This document shows positions 40,160 through 48,446 of a DNA stretch of 64,000 bases, one piece after another. The position numbers and the translations under genes are program-made. The stretch spans positions 1,364,001-1,428,000 of the forward strand of contig NZ_CP146092.1 of NCBI RefSeq assembly GCF_037023145.1. The letters run 5' to 3'. Positions within the stretch are counted from its first letter, which is position 1; the number at the start of each line of letters is the position of its first letter. The DNA comes from Ralstonia sp. RRA. GTDB taxonomy: Bacteria > Pseudomonadota > Gammaproteobacteria > Burkholderiales > Burkholderiaceae. Under the pieces are notes generated by a model, which made no database searches, was not told the DNA's origin, and was given only the letters and a program-made list of their open reading frames with translations.

Positions 40160-41805
40160 GTACCGCCATCGACACCCTCGAAGCCACCGACTCGCCGGTC
40201 GCCGCACCGCTGGCCGAGACCCACGTCCCCACGCTCACCTACGCTGACGTGCGCGCTGCGTTGCTGGCCCGCAAGGAAATCGCCCTGGTCGATGTGCGCG
40301 AAGAAGACCCATACGCGCAGGCGCACCCGCTGTGGGCGGCCAACCTGCCGCTCTCGCGGCTGGAGCTGGAGGCATGGTCGCGCATTCCGCGCCGGGATAC
40401 GTTGATTGTTCTGTATGGCGTGCACGACGGCGTGGACTTGGCCCCGCAAGCGGCCGCCAAACTGGCTGAACTCGGCTACACGCGTGTCTATCTGCTCGAA
40501 GGTGGTCTGGATGGCTGGCGTGCGGCTGGCGGCGAGGTCTTCCAGGACGTGAACGTGCCCAGCAAAGCCTTTGGCGAATACGTGGAGGCACAACGCCACA
40601 CGCCTTCGCTCAGCGCGCAGGAAGTCAAGGCGCTGCTCGATGCCAAGCGCGACGTGGTGATCGTCGATGCGCGCCGCTATGACGAATTCCAGACCATGAG
40701 CATCCCCACTGCGACCAGCGTGCCGGGGGCGGAGCTTGTGCTGCGCATCCGTGAACTGGCGCCGGACCCGGCCACGCAGGTCATCGTCAACTGTGCCGGG
40801 CGCACGCGCAGCATCATCGGCACGCAATCGCTCGTGAATGCCGGCATTCCCAACCCGGTGGCGGCGCTGCGCAATGGCACCATCGGCTGGCTGCTGGCCG
40901 ATCAGGTGCTGGACCACGGCATCAACCGTCGGCACCCGGAAGCCGTGTCCGCACAGACCCGCGCGCAGGCCCAGGCTGATGCCCGCGCCGTGGCGGAACG
41001 TGCCAACGTGCCCCGCATTGCCTTGGCCGACGTTGCCAAGCTGGAAGCCCCGGACCGCACGCTCTACAAGCTGGACGTGCGCACGCCCGAGGAATATGCC
41101 GCCGGCCACCTGCCCGGCTTTGCCAGCGCCCCGGGCGGACAGCTCGTGCAGGAGACTGACCACACCGTCGCCGTGCGCGGCGCCCGCATTGTCCTGACCG
41201 ACGACGACGGCGTACGTGCGGATATGACCGCCTCGTGGCTCGCGCAGATGGGCTGGGAGGTGTACGTGACCGATCCGGTCGACGCCAGCGCGCGCAGCGC
41301 GACCGGCCCGTGGCATGCCCCCACCGCCGACACGCCCGCCGTGCGGACGGTCGATGCGCGCGCCCTGGCCGGTTGGCTGGAAGCCGGTGACACCGCCGTC
41401 ATCGACGTCACCCGCAGCGCCAACTACGTAGCGCGGCATGTTCCAGGCGCCTGGTTTGCCGTGCGTTCCGACCTGGCCTGCGCGCTCCAGCGCATCCCGC
41501 CGGCCCGCCGCTACGTGCTGACTTGCGGCTCCAGCTTGCTTGCCCGCTTTGCCGCTGTGGATCTGGCCAAGCTCACGCAAGCCGAGGTCTGGGTGCTCGA
41601 CGGCGGCACGGCAGCCTGGGTGGCGGCCGGCCTGCCGGTTGAATCGGGCGAAACGCACCTCGCCTCCGACCGGATCGACCGCTACCGCCGCCCGTACGAA
41701 GGCACCAACGCGCCGCGCGCGGCCATGCAGGGCTATTTGGACTGGGAGTTCGGTCTGGTGGAACAACTCGGCCGGGACGGCACGCACGGTTTCCGGGTCA
41801 TCTGA
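40156..41805 (+). CDS. Four-domain rhodanese-like sulfurtransferase
   Basis: The 549-residue protein contains four rhodanese domains in a row (roughly residues 25-130, 145-260, 290-385 and 400-520). Only the second and fourth have the catalytic cysteine: Cys213 in VNCAGRTRS and Cys457 in LTCGSSLLA. The first and third have LYG and TDD at the equivalent loop and are probably structural, the usual alternation in tandem rhodaneses. Such enzymes move sulfane sulfur between carriers such as thiosulfate, cyanide or thiols. Overlap with the thiol dioxygenase gene points to processing of sulfur released from organic thiols. Confidence 0.9.
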   Translation: MSTAIDTLEATDSPVAAPLAETHVPTLTYADVRAALLARKEIALVDVREEDPYAQAHPLWAANLPLSRLELEAWSRIPRRDTLIVLYGVHDGVDLAPQAAAKLAELGYTRVYLLEGGLDGWRAAGGEVFQDVNVPSKAFGEYVEAQRHTPSLSAQEVKALLDAKRDVVIVDARRYDEFQTMSIPTATSVPGAELVLRIRELAPDPATQVIVNCAGRTRSIIGTQSLVNAGIPNPVAALRNGTIGWLLADQVLDHGINRRHPEAVSAQTRAQAQADARAVAERANVPRIALADVAKLEAPDRTLYKLDVRTPEEYAAGHLPGFASAPGGQLVQETDHTVAVRGARIVLTDDDGVRADMTASWLAQMGWEVYVTDPVDASARSATGPWHAPTADTPAVRTVDARALAGWLEAGDTAVIDVTRSANYVARHVPGAWFAVRSDLACALQRIPPARRYVLTCGSSLLARFAAVDLAKLTQAEVWVLDGGTAAWVAAGLPVESGETHLASDRIDRYRRPYEGTNAPRAAMQGYLDWEFGLVEQLGRDGTHGFRVI

Positions 41806-41815
41806 TCAAGCGGCT

Positions 41816-41984
41816 GAGGTTCTGGTCTCCGCCCTTGAGGTTTTGAACGCCGCATCTGACGTTCTGAACCTCAGGGTGCCGGGTTCTGAACCCGCCCCTC
41901 TAGGTTCTGAACACCCTCGTTGAAGTTCGGAGCGCCAACGATGGCCTTTGGAGCGCGAAAGGCGGCGTTCCGAACGCGTCGCCC
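41816..41984. repeat. Eight-copy, 21-bp-period array of the palindrome GTTCNGAAC
   Basis: Eight units begin with a GTTCTGAAC-like core at 41819, 41840, 41861, 41883, 41904, 41925, 41946 and 41967. Spacing is 21 bp except one step of 22. Units 3, 4 and 5 have the exact core GTTCTGAAC and unit 8 has GTTCCGAAC; units 1, 2, 6 and 7 are degenerate. The bases between cores vary. The core is its own inverse complement apart from the centre. The array starts ten bases after the rhodanese stop and ends 110 bases before the EamA gene. A 21-bp period is two helical turns, so all cores face the same side of the DNA. Confidence 0.85.
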
Positions 41985-42094
41985 TCACAAACTCACTTGC
42001 TTGCTAACGCCGCTAACAACGAGCGATAACAAAACTCGTTTTGCGCATAAGCCCGCCTTGAGTAGCATCGGGACTTCCTCGCCGAGGTCTCGAC

Positions 42095-42970
42095 ATGTCT
42101 CCGTTCATCGCGGTCTGCCTGCTCATCACTTACGTGGTGTGGGGCACGACCTATCTCGCCATCCGTTTTGCGCTGACCGATCTGCCGCCCTTCCTGATGA
42201 TGGGTTCGCGGTTTCTGGTGGCGGCAGCGCTGCTCGCCCCCCTGATCCTCCTGCGCCAGCGTGAGCGGCCGAGCTGGCGCCAAGTGCGCAACTGCGCGCT
42301 GATTGGTGCCTTCATGCTGGTGGGCGGCATGGGCATGACGGCGGTGGCCGAGCAGACCATCTCGTCGGGCGCCACCACCGTGATGATCGCGTCGATGCCG
42401 CTGTTCTCTACCCTGTGGACGCTGCTGGCGGGCGGCCGTCTGCGGGCGTATGAGATTGGCGCAATTGCGCTGGGCAGCATCGGCATTGCCGTGCTGTTTC
42501 ACGGTGCGGAATTCCAGGCCAGCACCGCCGGCGTGCTGGCGCTGACCACGGCCATTGCTTCGTGGTCGTTCGGCTCGCAGCTCTCCAAGCGCATCGACAT
42601 GCCCAAGGGCACGACGGCCTTTGTGTTGGAAATGGCCTTTGGCGGCGTGGCGCTGGTGCTGCTCAGCCTGATCGTGGGTGAAAAGTGGCCGCACAGCATC
42701 GGGTTGCACTCGGCGCTGGCGTGGGGCTATCTGGTGGTGTTCGGTTCGGCCATTGCGTTCACGGCTTACATGGCGCTGGTGGAGCGCGTGTCCACCGTCA
42801 TGGCGACGAGCTATGTCTACGTGAACCCGCCCATCGCCCTGCTCATGGGCGCATGGCTGGCCGATGAGCAGGTCGCACCGCAAACGCTGGGGGCCACGGG
42901 CATCATCCTGGCGGCCGTGGTGGTGCTAACAACCGGCGCCACACGTGCCGCGCGGCGAGCGGCGGCCTGA
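42095..42970 (+). CDS. EamA/DMT-family transporter (YedA-like)
   Basis: The 291-residue protein has ten predicted membrane helices in two EamA repeats. The first helix reads TYVVWGTTYLAIRFAL and the second repeat contains YVYVNPPIALLMGAWLADEQ, both typical of the YedA branch of drug/metabolite exporters. Substrates for this branch include amino acids and their breakdown products. The 21-bp repeat array lies directly upstream and could affect its expression. The gene converges with the GGDEF-EAL gene, three bases between stops. Confidence 0.88.
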   Translation: MSPFIAVCLLITYVVWGTTYLAIRFALTDLPPFLMMGSRFLVAAALLAPLILLRQRERPSWRQVRNCALIGAFMLVGGMGMTAVAEQTISSGATTVMIASMPLFSTLWTLLAGGRLRAYEIGAIALGSIGIAVLFHGAEFQASTAGVLALTTAIASWSFGSQLSKRIDMPKGTTAFVLEMAFGGVALVLLSLIVGEKWPHSIGLHSALAWGYLVVFGSAIAFTAYMALVERVSTVMATSYVYVNPPIALLMGAWLADEQVAPQTLGATGIILAAVVVLTTGATRAARRAAA

Positions 42971-42973
42971 GCG

Positions 42974-44986
42974 TCACCCCGCAAGCGACGAGGGCAACGC
43001 GCCCGAAGGCTCGGTTTCGCCCTCCGGCGTATCGCCCGGTGCGCCGGCATTGCCACTGCCCCGCCGCTGGAGCCACGCCATCAACGGCTGGGCCTGCAGT
43101 GGGCGCGAGAACAGGTAGCCCTGCCCCAAGTCGCAACCGGCCTTGCGCAGCAGCGCGAGTTGCTCGGCGTCTTCCACCCCTTCAGCCACCACTTCCATCT
43201 TCAGGCTGTGCGCCATGGCGATGACCGCGCCGGCAATGGCCTCGCCGTCGCCCGGCATGCGCTGCACAAAGCTGCGGTCAATCTTGAGCTTCTGGATCGG
43301 GAAGCGCTGCAGATACGCCAGCGACGAATACCCCGTGCCGAAATCGTCGATCGACAGGCTGATGCCCGCCAGGTGCAGTGCCTCAAGCAACGCGATGTTG
43401 GCTTCGATGTCTTCCATCAGCACGCTTTCGGTAATCTCCAACTCCAGCATGTGCGGCGGTAGGCCCGTCTCGGCCAGCACGTTGAGCACGTTCTGCACGA
43501 GGGCCGGATCGCGCGCCTGCCGTCCAGAGAGATTGACCGACACGCGCAGTGCGACACCGTCTTCACGCATCCAGCGCGCGGCCTGCTTGCACGCGGTGCG
43601 CAGCACCCACAAGCCCAGCGGCACGATCAGGCCGGTTTCTTCCGCCACGGCGATGAACTCGCCGGGGCCAATCACGCCAATCTCCGGATGGCGCCAGCGC
43701 ACCAGGGCTTCCACGCCGTGCACGTGCGAGGCGGGCACCATTGCACCATCCGTGTCGAGGCCTTGCAGGCGCACCTGCGGCTGATACGCCAGCAGCAACT
43801 CTTCGCGGTCGAGTGCGCGGCGCAGGTCGGCCTCCACGCGCAGGCGGCGACGGGCTTGTTGGTCCATCTCGGATGTGAAGCTTGCGGCAGCATTCTTGCC
43901 GCGGTTCTTGGCGTAGTACATCGCCGTATCGGCATTGCGCGTGAGGGCCTGCACATCACGAGCGTCATGCGGATACAGGCTCACGCCCACGCTGGCCGTG
44001 ACGTAGATCTGGTGCAGATCCAGCGCAAACGGCGCCGCCAGCGCCGCGAGAATGCGCTTGGCCAGGCCATCGGCAAGCTCGGCAGCGTCCGAAGGGGTAA
44101 TCGATGCGCGGCCGGACAGTTCGGCAATGATGGCGAACTCGTCTCCCCCAATGCGGCACAGCACGGCGCGCAGGTTGGCCTGCTCAATCACCTCGTTCAG
44201 GCGGCGCGCCACCTGGCGCAGCAGGCGGTCGCCATTGTTGTGGCCCAGCGTGTCGTTGACCACCTTGAAGTTGTCGAGATCCAGCAGCAACAGGCCAACC
44301 GCCCCCGCCTGTCCTGCACGCTTGAGCGAAACCTGCAGTCGTTCGTTGAAGGCGTGCCGGTTCGGCAGCTCCGTCACCGAGTCGATGTGGGCGAGATAGT
44401 CCAGGTGGGCTTCGGCCTGCAACACCGCGCGGCGCATGCGGGCACACACCAGATAGGCGACGCCCATGGCGCCAATGCCCACCGACACCGTCAGCACGGC
44501 GTAGCCCAGCAACTGCATGTACAGGTCGATCAGGCTGGAGCGGATCACCACGTAGCCGATCACGCGGCGCTCGGACTCCACCGGTTCCACCACCTCCAGC
44601 GTGGTCAGCGTGGAGACGTTTTCTTCGCGCAGCATGGCGGCATCGGGCGCACGCACGGGGGCGGCCTCACCATGCTGGTACAGCGCCAGCGGCTTGCGTA
44701 GCGCCGTGAAGATGCCGGCCGCGCGCAATGGTGGGGATGCCCCCAGGGCGCCCAGCGTTTCTTCGGCCGCACGGCGATCGTTGAACAACAGCGCCGCCAC
44801 ACTGTTGGCGCCAATGATGCGCGCCTGCACGTGCACGTCGCGCACCAGCGCCGCATGCAGGGCGATGAACTGGAACACGATCAGCAGGAAGCCAGCGATG
44901 GTCAGCGCTGCACCGGCACCGGCCATGTTTGCCCGCACCACGGTGTGCCCCAGGCGGGGACGTTGTGTCATCAGGGCCGGGTTCAT
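42974..44986 (-). CDS. CHASE8-GGDEF-EAL cyclic-di-GMP enzyme (YfiN-like)
   Basis: The 670-residue protein has a membrane helix at about residues 22-45, a periplasmic CHASE8-like domain with FNDRRAAEETLGALGASPPL, and a second helix near 160-185. A GGDEF domain with the intact motif RIGGDEFA and an EAL domain with GVEALVRW and DDFGTGYSSL follow. Both catalytic centres look intact, so it could make or degrade cyclic-di-GMP. The inhibitory RxxD site before GGDEF is missing (RAVL instead). Its start overlaps the YfiR gene as ATGA; YfiR proteins repress YfiN-type cyclases in the periplasm, so this is the likely target. Confidence 0.92.
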   Translation of the reverse strand: MNPALMTQRPRLGHTVVRANMAGAGAALTIAGFLLIVFQFIALHAALVRDVHVQARIIGANSVAALLFNDRRAAEETLGALGASPPLRAAGIFTALRKPLALYQHGEAAPVRAPDAAMLREENVSTLTTLEVVEPVESERRVIGYVVIRSSLIDLYMQLLGYAVLTVSVGIGAMGVAYLVCARMRRAVLQAEAHLDYLAHIDSVTELPNRHAFNERLQVSLKRAGQAGAVGLLLLDLDNFKVVNDTLGHNNGDRLLRQVARRLNEVIEQANLRAVLCRIGGDEFAIIAELSGRASITPSDAAELADGLAKRILAALAAPFALDLHQIYVTASVGVSLYPHDARDVQALTRNADTAMYYAKNRGKNAAASFTSEMDQQARRRLRVEADLRRALDREELLLAYQPQVRLQGLDTDGAMVPASHVHGVEALVRWRHPEIGVIGPGEFIAVAEETGLIVPLGLWVLRTACKQAARWMREDGVALRVSVNLSGRQARDPALVQNVLNVLAETGLPPHMLELEITESVLMEDIEANIALLEALHLAGISLSIDDFGTGYSSLAYLQRFPIQKLKIDRSFVQRMPGDGEAIAGAVIAMAHSLKMEVVAEGVEDAEQLALLRKAGCDLGQGYLFSRPLQAQPLMAWLQRRGSGNAGAPGDTPEGETEPSGALPSSLAG

Positions 44987-45540
44987 TGCACGCTCCTTGC
45001 CAGGCGCAGCAACTGCGAGCTGAGTTGCAGGCCGGCTTGCCGCGCCGCCCCGGCATCGATGTCGAATACGACCCGCTTGTCCTGCAGCGCCAGTGCAATC
45101 ATCGGCACCAGCGCACTATTACGGCCATCGCCCACCGTGAGCACGGGGGTGGCCGGGTTCAGGCGGACGCCGGCAGCCGATCGTGCATCAAGCACCAGCA
45201 CATGGCAGCCGCCCACGGCGCCATCGTTGATCTTTCGGATTTCCAGCCGGTGTCCGCGCACGGGTTTTCCTGTCAATTGTTCCAAGGCCGCTTGCAGAGG
45301 GGGCTCGGCGGCCACGCACAGCACCATGGGGGCGTCTGCCAGCATCGCGTCAGTCGGCCAGGTGGTGAACAGTGCAAAGTTGTAGATGAAGGCCGCCTTG
45401 ATCTGGACTTCGCTGGCCTGCATCTGCGCATAGGTGGCCCGCATCCACGCCACCGTTGTCAACACCACGGCCAACGCCGCGCACAGCCGGCGCAGGCGCT
45501 GGATCGTGGCACGACGGAGGTAGGCGCGCAGTGCGTTCAT
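44983..45540 (-). CDS. YfiR-family periplasmic regulator
   Basis: The 185-residue protein has a long N-terminal signal (about 38 residues, ending TYAQ). A YfiR/DUF4154 domain follows: VQIKAAFIYNFALFTTWPTD, LCVAAEPPLQAALEQLTGKP, VLVLDARSAAGVRLNPATPV and KRVVFDIDAGAARQAGLQLS. In Pseudomonas YfiR binds the periplasmic domain of the cyclase YfiN and holds it off. Both neighbours overlap it by four bases, making a tightly coupled trio with the TonB receptor and the cyclase. Confidence 0.9.
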   Translation of the reverse strand: MNALRAYLRRATIQRLRRLCAALAVVLTTVAWMRATYAQMQASEVQIKAAFIYNFALFTTWPTDAMLADAPMVLCVAAEPPLQAALEQLTGKPVRGHRLEIRKINDGAVGGCHVLVLDARSAAGVRLNPATPVLTVGDGRNSALVPMIALALQDKRVVFDIDAGAARQAGLQLSSQLLRLARSVQ

Positions 45541-47573
45541 CGGAAGGTGTAGGTGAGCTTCAGGCGAAACGTGCGGCCGTCCTGCTGGATGGCAGGCATC
45601 ACCACCTCTGGCCCGACCGGATCGGCATAGCGCCGGTCGAACAGGTTGTAGAGACTGGCCGACATCTCCAGATTGGGCGCCAGCCGCGTCGCCAGCAACG
45701 TCAGGTTGGCGATCCAGTAGCCACCCACGCTGCCCGATGTCGTCAAGCGGTTGCTGATGTACTGCGCCTCGAGCCCCGCCCGCCAGTCGCTACGCCACAG
45801 CGGCATGCTGGCGTTGAGCTTGAGCATGCGGCACGGGGAATCGCTCAGCGTCTGGCCGGTGATGCCGTCTTCTGAATGCTGGAAGCTGTAGCTCGCACGC
45901 AGGCGGGTGCCGCCAGGCCAGTTCTGCTGGTAGCCGAGTTCTGCGCCGCGCGTGCGCACACGCGACACGTTGCTGAAGACCAGCAGCCCAGTGTTGGGGT
46001 CTTCGCTCTGGCTGATCAGGTTGGAGACGTTGTTCTGAAACACCGACAGCGTGGCCTTGCCGCCGGCGCTGACCTGCTGCTCCAGCACGGCTTCATACGT
46101 CCGGATGCGCTCGGCGACCAGGCCCGTGTTGACCTGCTGGCCACCGGGGGCCACGGTCTGGTAGTTCAGCTCGTAATCGTTGGGCGCGCGGTAGGCCATC
46201 CCGTAGATCGCCTTGACGGTTGTGGTGGGGGCGGCGTGCCAGATCAGGCCTACACGCGGGCTGAAGATGCCCGGTGAAAAGGTGGTGTGGTCGTAGCGCA
46301 GGCCGGTGTCGAGCACCCAGTTCTGGTTGATGGCGAACTGGTCCTGCACGTAGACGCCAACGCGAGTGTTGTTGCGATGGTCGTCCAGGTAGCTGAAGTA
46401 CGGCGTGACATCGAAGTTGCGCATCGCGTCGCGGTAGTCACGCTGCAATTCGGTGCCGATGGCAAGCGTGTGCTGATCGAAGCGGCGCGTGACGAGCTTG
46501 AGTTCCGCGCCATACCAGGCGGAGTCGTACCAGTCCCGGTTCTCGGTTACCGGCGGATAGTCGTAGATGTAATGGCCCTGCGATACGTAGCGGCCCCAGT
46601 ACAGCCGCGCCGACACATCGGTGGTGTCGTCCAGCGCGTGCTGCCACGTGCCGTCCAGCATCTGGCGCGTGTCGATGCTGCGCGAGCGCTGGTCGTTGAA
46701 GAATTGGTCGTACGGTGCGGTGGGCGTGCCCTTGGTGCGGTCCGCATAGCCGAAGGTCAGTCCGAATTCACCAAAGCTGCCCCTGGCGAACAGGCGCTTG
46801 CTGCGGTCGAAATCCATGCCGCGCGCAATGCCGTCGCTCACGCCGGGCCGGTTGAACTGCGGGAAGTACAGGTCACGGCCGGGCGCGTCGCTCACGCTGG
46901 CCGAGAGCAGCCATTCGGCGCCGTTTTCTGCCCGGTTACCCCAGGTGACGCGGCCTTCGCGTGCGTTGGCACTGCCGGTGGCGCCGCTGACCTGCACGCC
47001 GCCGATGTCCCTCCCGCGCTTGGTGATGATGTTGATCACGCCAAACAGCGCATTCGAGCCATATGCGGCAGAGCCTGCGCCGGGCACGTATTCGATGCGC
47101 TCGATCAGGTCCACATCGAGCATCGCATCGGTGCCCACCGCAGCCTCGTCGAAGACGGAATCATTGGTACGGTAGCCATCGATCAGCAGCAGGAAGCGCG
47201 TGTCGTAGTCGCCCGGGCGCAGGAAGCCGCGTGCGCCAAGCGAGGCGTAGCTGCAGTCGTAGTTGGTGTAGAGCCCTGGCAGGCTGGCCAGGATGTCGGC
47301 CAGCGTGCGCCAGCCGTAGGTCTTGATGTCATCGGCCGTGATGACCTGCACGTTGGCGGGTGCTTCATTGGCCGCTTCTGCGTACTTGGACGCACCGGTC
47401 ACCACCTGCACTTGCATCAACTGCTCGATGGGCAGCGCGGTCAGATCGCTCACGTCGGTTCCCGCATAGACGATGGCTGGTGTCAGCAGAAATGCCAGCG
47501 CAAACATTTGCGCATTGCCGATCCGCCTGAAATTCCGCAAAAACAGGTGCAGCGACAAGACAAACGGAACCAT
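45537..47573 (-). CDS. TonB-dependent outer-membrane receptor
   Basis: The protein of about 678 residues has a signal peptide ending IVYA and a plug domain (PANVQVITADDIKTYGWRTL, GDYDTRFLLLIDGYRTND, ERIEYVPGAGSAAYGSNALF, then GVINIITKRG). A 22-strand barrel ends in a terminal aromatic-Arg motif (KLTYTFR). The substrate is not evident; no siderophore gene is nearby. It heads an overlapping operon with yfiR and the cyclase, so it may take part in signalling rather than uptake. The start is uncertain among 47573, 47507 and the far upstream 47672. Confidence 0.9.
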   Translation of the reverse strand: MVPFVLSLHLFLRNFRRIGNAQMFALAFLLTPAIVYAGTDVSDLTALPIEQLMQVQVVTGASKYAEAANEAPANVQVITADDIKTYGWRTLADILASLPGLYTNYDCSYASLGARGFLRPGDYDTRFLLLIDGYRTNDSVFDEAAVGTDAMLDVDLIERIEYVPGAGSAAYGSNALFGVINIITKRGRDIGGVQVSGATGSANAREGRVTWGNRAENGAEWLLSASVSDAPGRDLYFPQFNRPGVSDGIARGMDFDRSKRLFARGSFGEFGLTFGYADRTKGTPTAPYDQFFNDQRSRSIDTRQMLDGTWQHALDDTTDVSARLYWGRYVSQGHYIYDYPPVTENRDWYDSAWYGAELKLVTRRFDQHTLAIGTELQRDYRDAMRNFDVTPYFSYLDDHRNNTRVGVYVQDQFAINQNWVLDTGLRYDHTTFSPGIFSPRVGLIWHAAPTTTVKAIYGMAYRAPNDYELNYQTVAPGGQQVNTGLVAERIRTYEAVLEQQVSAGGKATLSVFQNNVSNLISQSEDPNTGLLVFSNVSRVRTRGAELGYQQNWPGGTRLRASYSFQHSEDGITGQTLSDSPCRMLKLNASMPLWRSDWRAGLEAQYISNRLTTSGSVGGYWIANLTLLATRLAPNLEMSASLYNLFDRRYADPVGPEVVMPAIQQDGRTFRLKLTYTFR

Positions 47574-47767
47574 GGCACGTACGCGCTTTCGAGGGCCGTG
47601 GGGGGCACGGCAGACGAGCGCGCGGGCAATCACAACTAGGGGCGACATCGGCAAAGCAGCAGAACCGATCACGTCTCTGGAGGACGTTCAACGGGATTTC
47701 AATCGTTCTGCTCTAAAACGGAGGACGGAGGCGGTTCTTTACCCCCTCCGTGGGCGGGACGACACAA

Positions 47768-47790
47768 TGCCGCGCTTGTGGTGCGCGGCA
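47768..47790 (-). terminator. Stem-loop after the atpC-like gene
   Basis: TGCCGCGC and GCGCGGCA form a perfect 8-bp stem with a 7-base loop, about 27 bases past the stop of the leftward epsilon-subunit gene. The following T-run on the minus strand is short (TTGTGTC), so it may be a weak terminator. Confidence 0.45.
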
Positions 47791-47816
47791 GGTGGTGTGG
47801 TGACCGGGGTGGAAAC

Positions 47817-48236
47817 TCAGCGGCGGCGCTTGCGCAGGCGCTCGATGGCGGCCAGTTGGGCCACGGCTTCGGCCAGTTCCGCCTGGGCGCGGGCGTAGTC
47901 GATCTTGCTGTGGCTGTTCTGCATGAGTTCTTCGGCGGCCTTGCGTGCCTGCTGGGCTTTGGCCTCGTCCAGATCACGCGCACGTACGGCGGTGTCGGCC
48001 AGCACGATCACCTGTTCGGGCTGCACGTCAACAAAGCCGCCCGCCACGAACAGGATGACCTCCTCGTCGTTCTCCAGCGTGACGCGCACGGTGCCGGGGC
48101 GCAGGCGCGTGAGCAGGCGCTCGTGGCCGGGCAGGATGCCCAGTTCGCCCTCGGTGCCGGGAATGACCACGAACTTGGCTGCGCCTTCGTACAACCGCTC
48201 TTCTGCCGTTACGACATCGACCTTCAGCACCGGCAT
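47817..48236 (-). CDS. atpC: Solitary ATP synthase epsilon subunit
   Basis: The 139-residue protein matches F-type ATP synthase epsilon over its length: [60 protein letters not shown] and the helical hairpin with [20 protein letters not shown]. Epsilon links the F1 rotor to the c-ring and can inhibit ATP hydrolysis. In an atp operon it follows atpD, but here no other ATP synthase gene is present and the flanking genes are a TonB receptor and a divergent LysR regulator. It is probably a paralog of the operon copy. An AGGAGA ribosome-binding site is present and the reading frame is intact. Confidence 0.92.
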   Translation of the reverse strand: MPVLKVDVVTAEERLYEGAAKFVVIPGTEGELGILPGHERLLTRLRPGTVRVTLENDEEVILFVAGGFVDVQPEQVIVLADTAVRARDLDEAKAQQARKAAEELMQNSHSKIDYARAQAELAEAVAQLAAIERLRKRRR

Positions 48237-48446
48237 GGTGTCTCCTGTTCCTGTGTTGCGTGCACTGGTTCACAAGGTAGCACGATGTGCGCCCAGCGCC
48301 CTACCCTCTGCCACAGGATGCGTGTGCTGCAAGGCTCGCCGCCTGCGCTGCCCCAACGCTTCGTAAGGTTTCACAGTGTGAAGCGTCACAAAGGCTGTCT
48401 ACACTCTGTCGCCAAATAGCGAATGAAATGCAGAGGAAACACGAGC

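Noticed and set aside
40111..41787. 558-residue open frame opposite the rhodanese gene
   Set aside because: Antisense shadow of a clear four-domain rhodanese.
41816..41984. CRISPR array
   Set aside because: The repeated part is only about 9-11 bases with 10-12 base gaps, too short for CRISPR repeats and spacers, and no cas genes are near.
41806..41988. Small protein encoded through the 21-bp repeats on the minus strand
   Set aside because: No ribosome-binding site and no recognisable protein; the DNA palindrome pattern explains the repetition better, though a peptide cannot be fully excluded.
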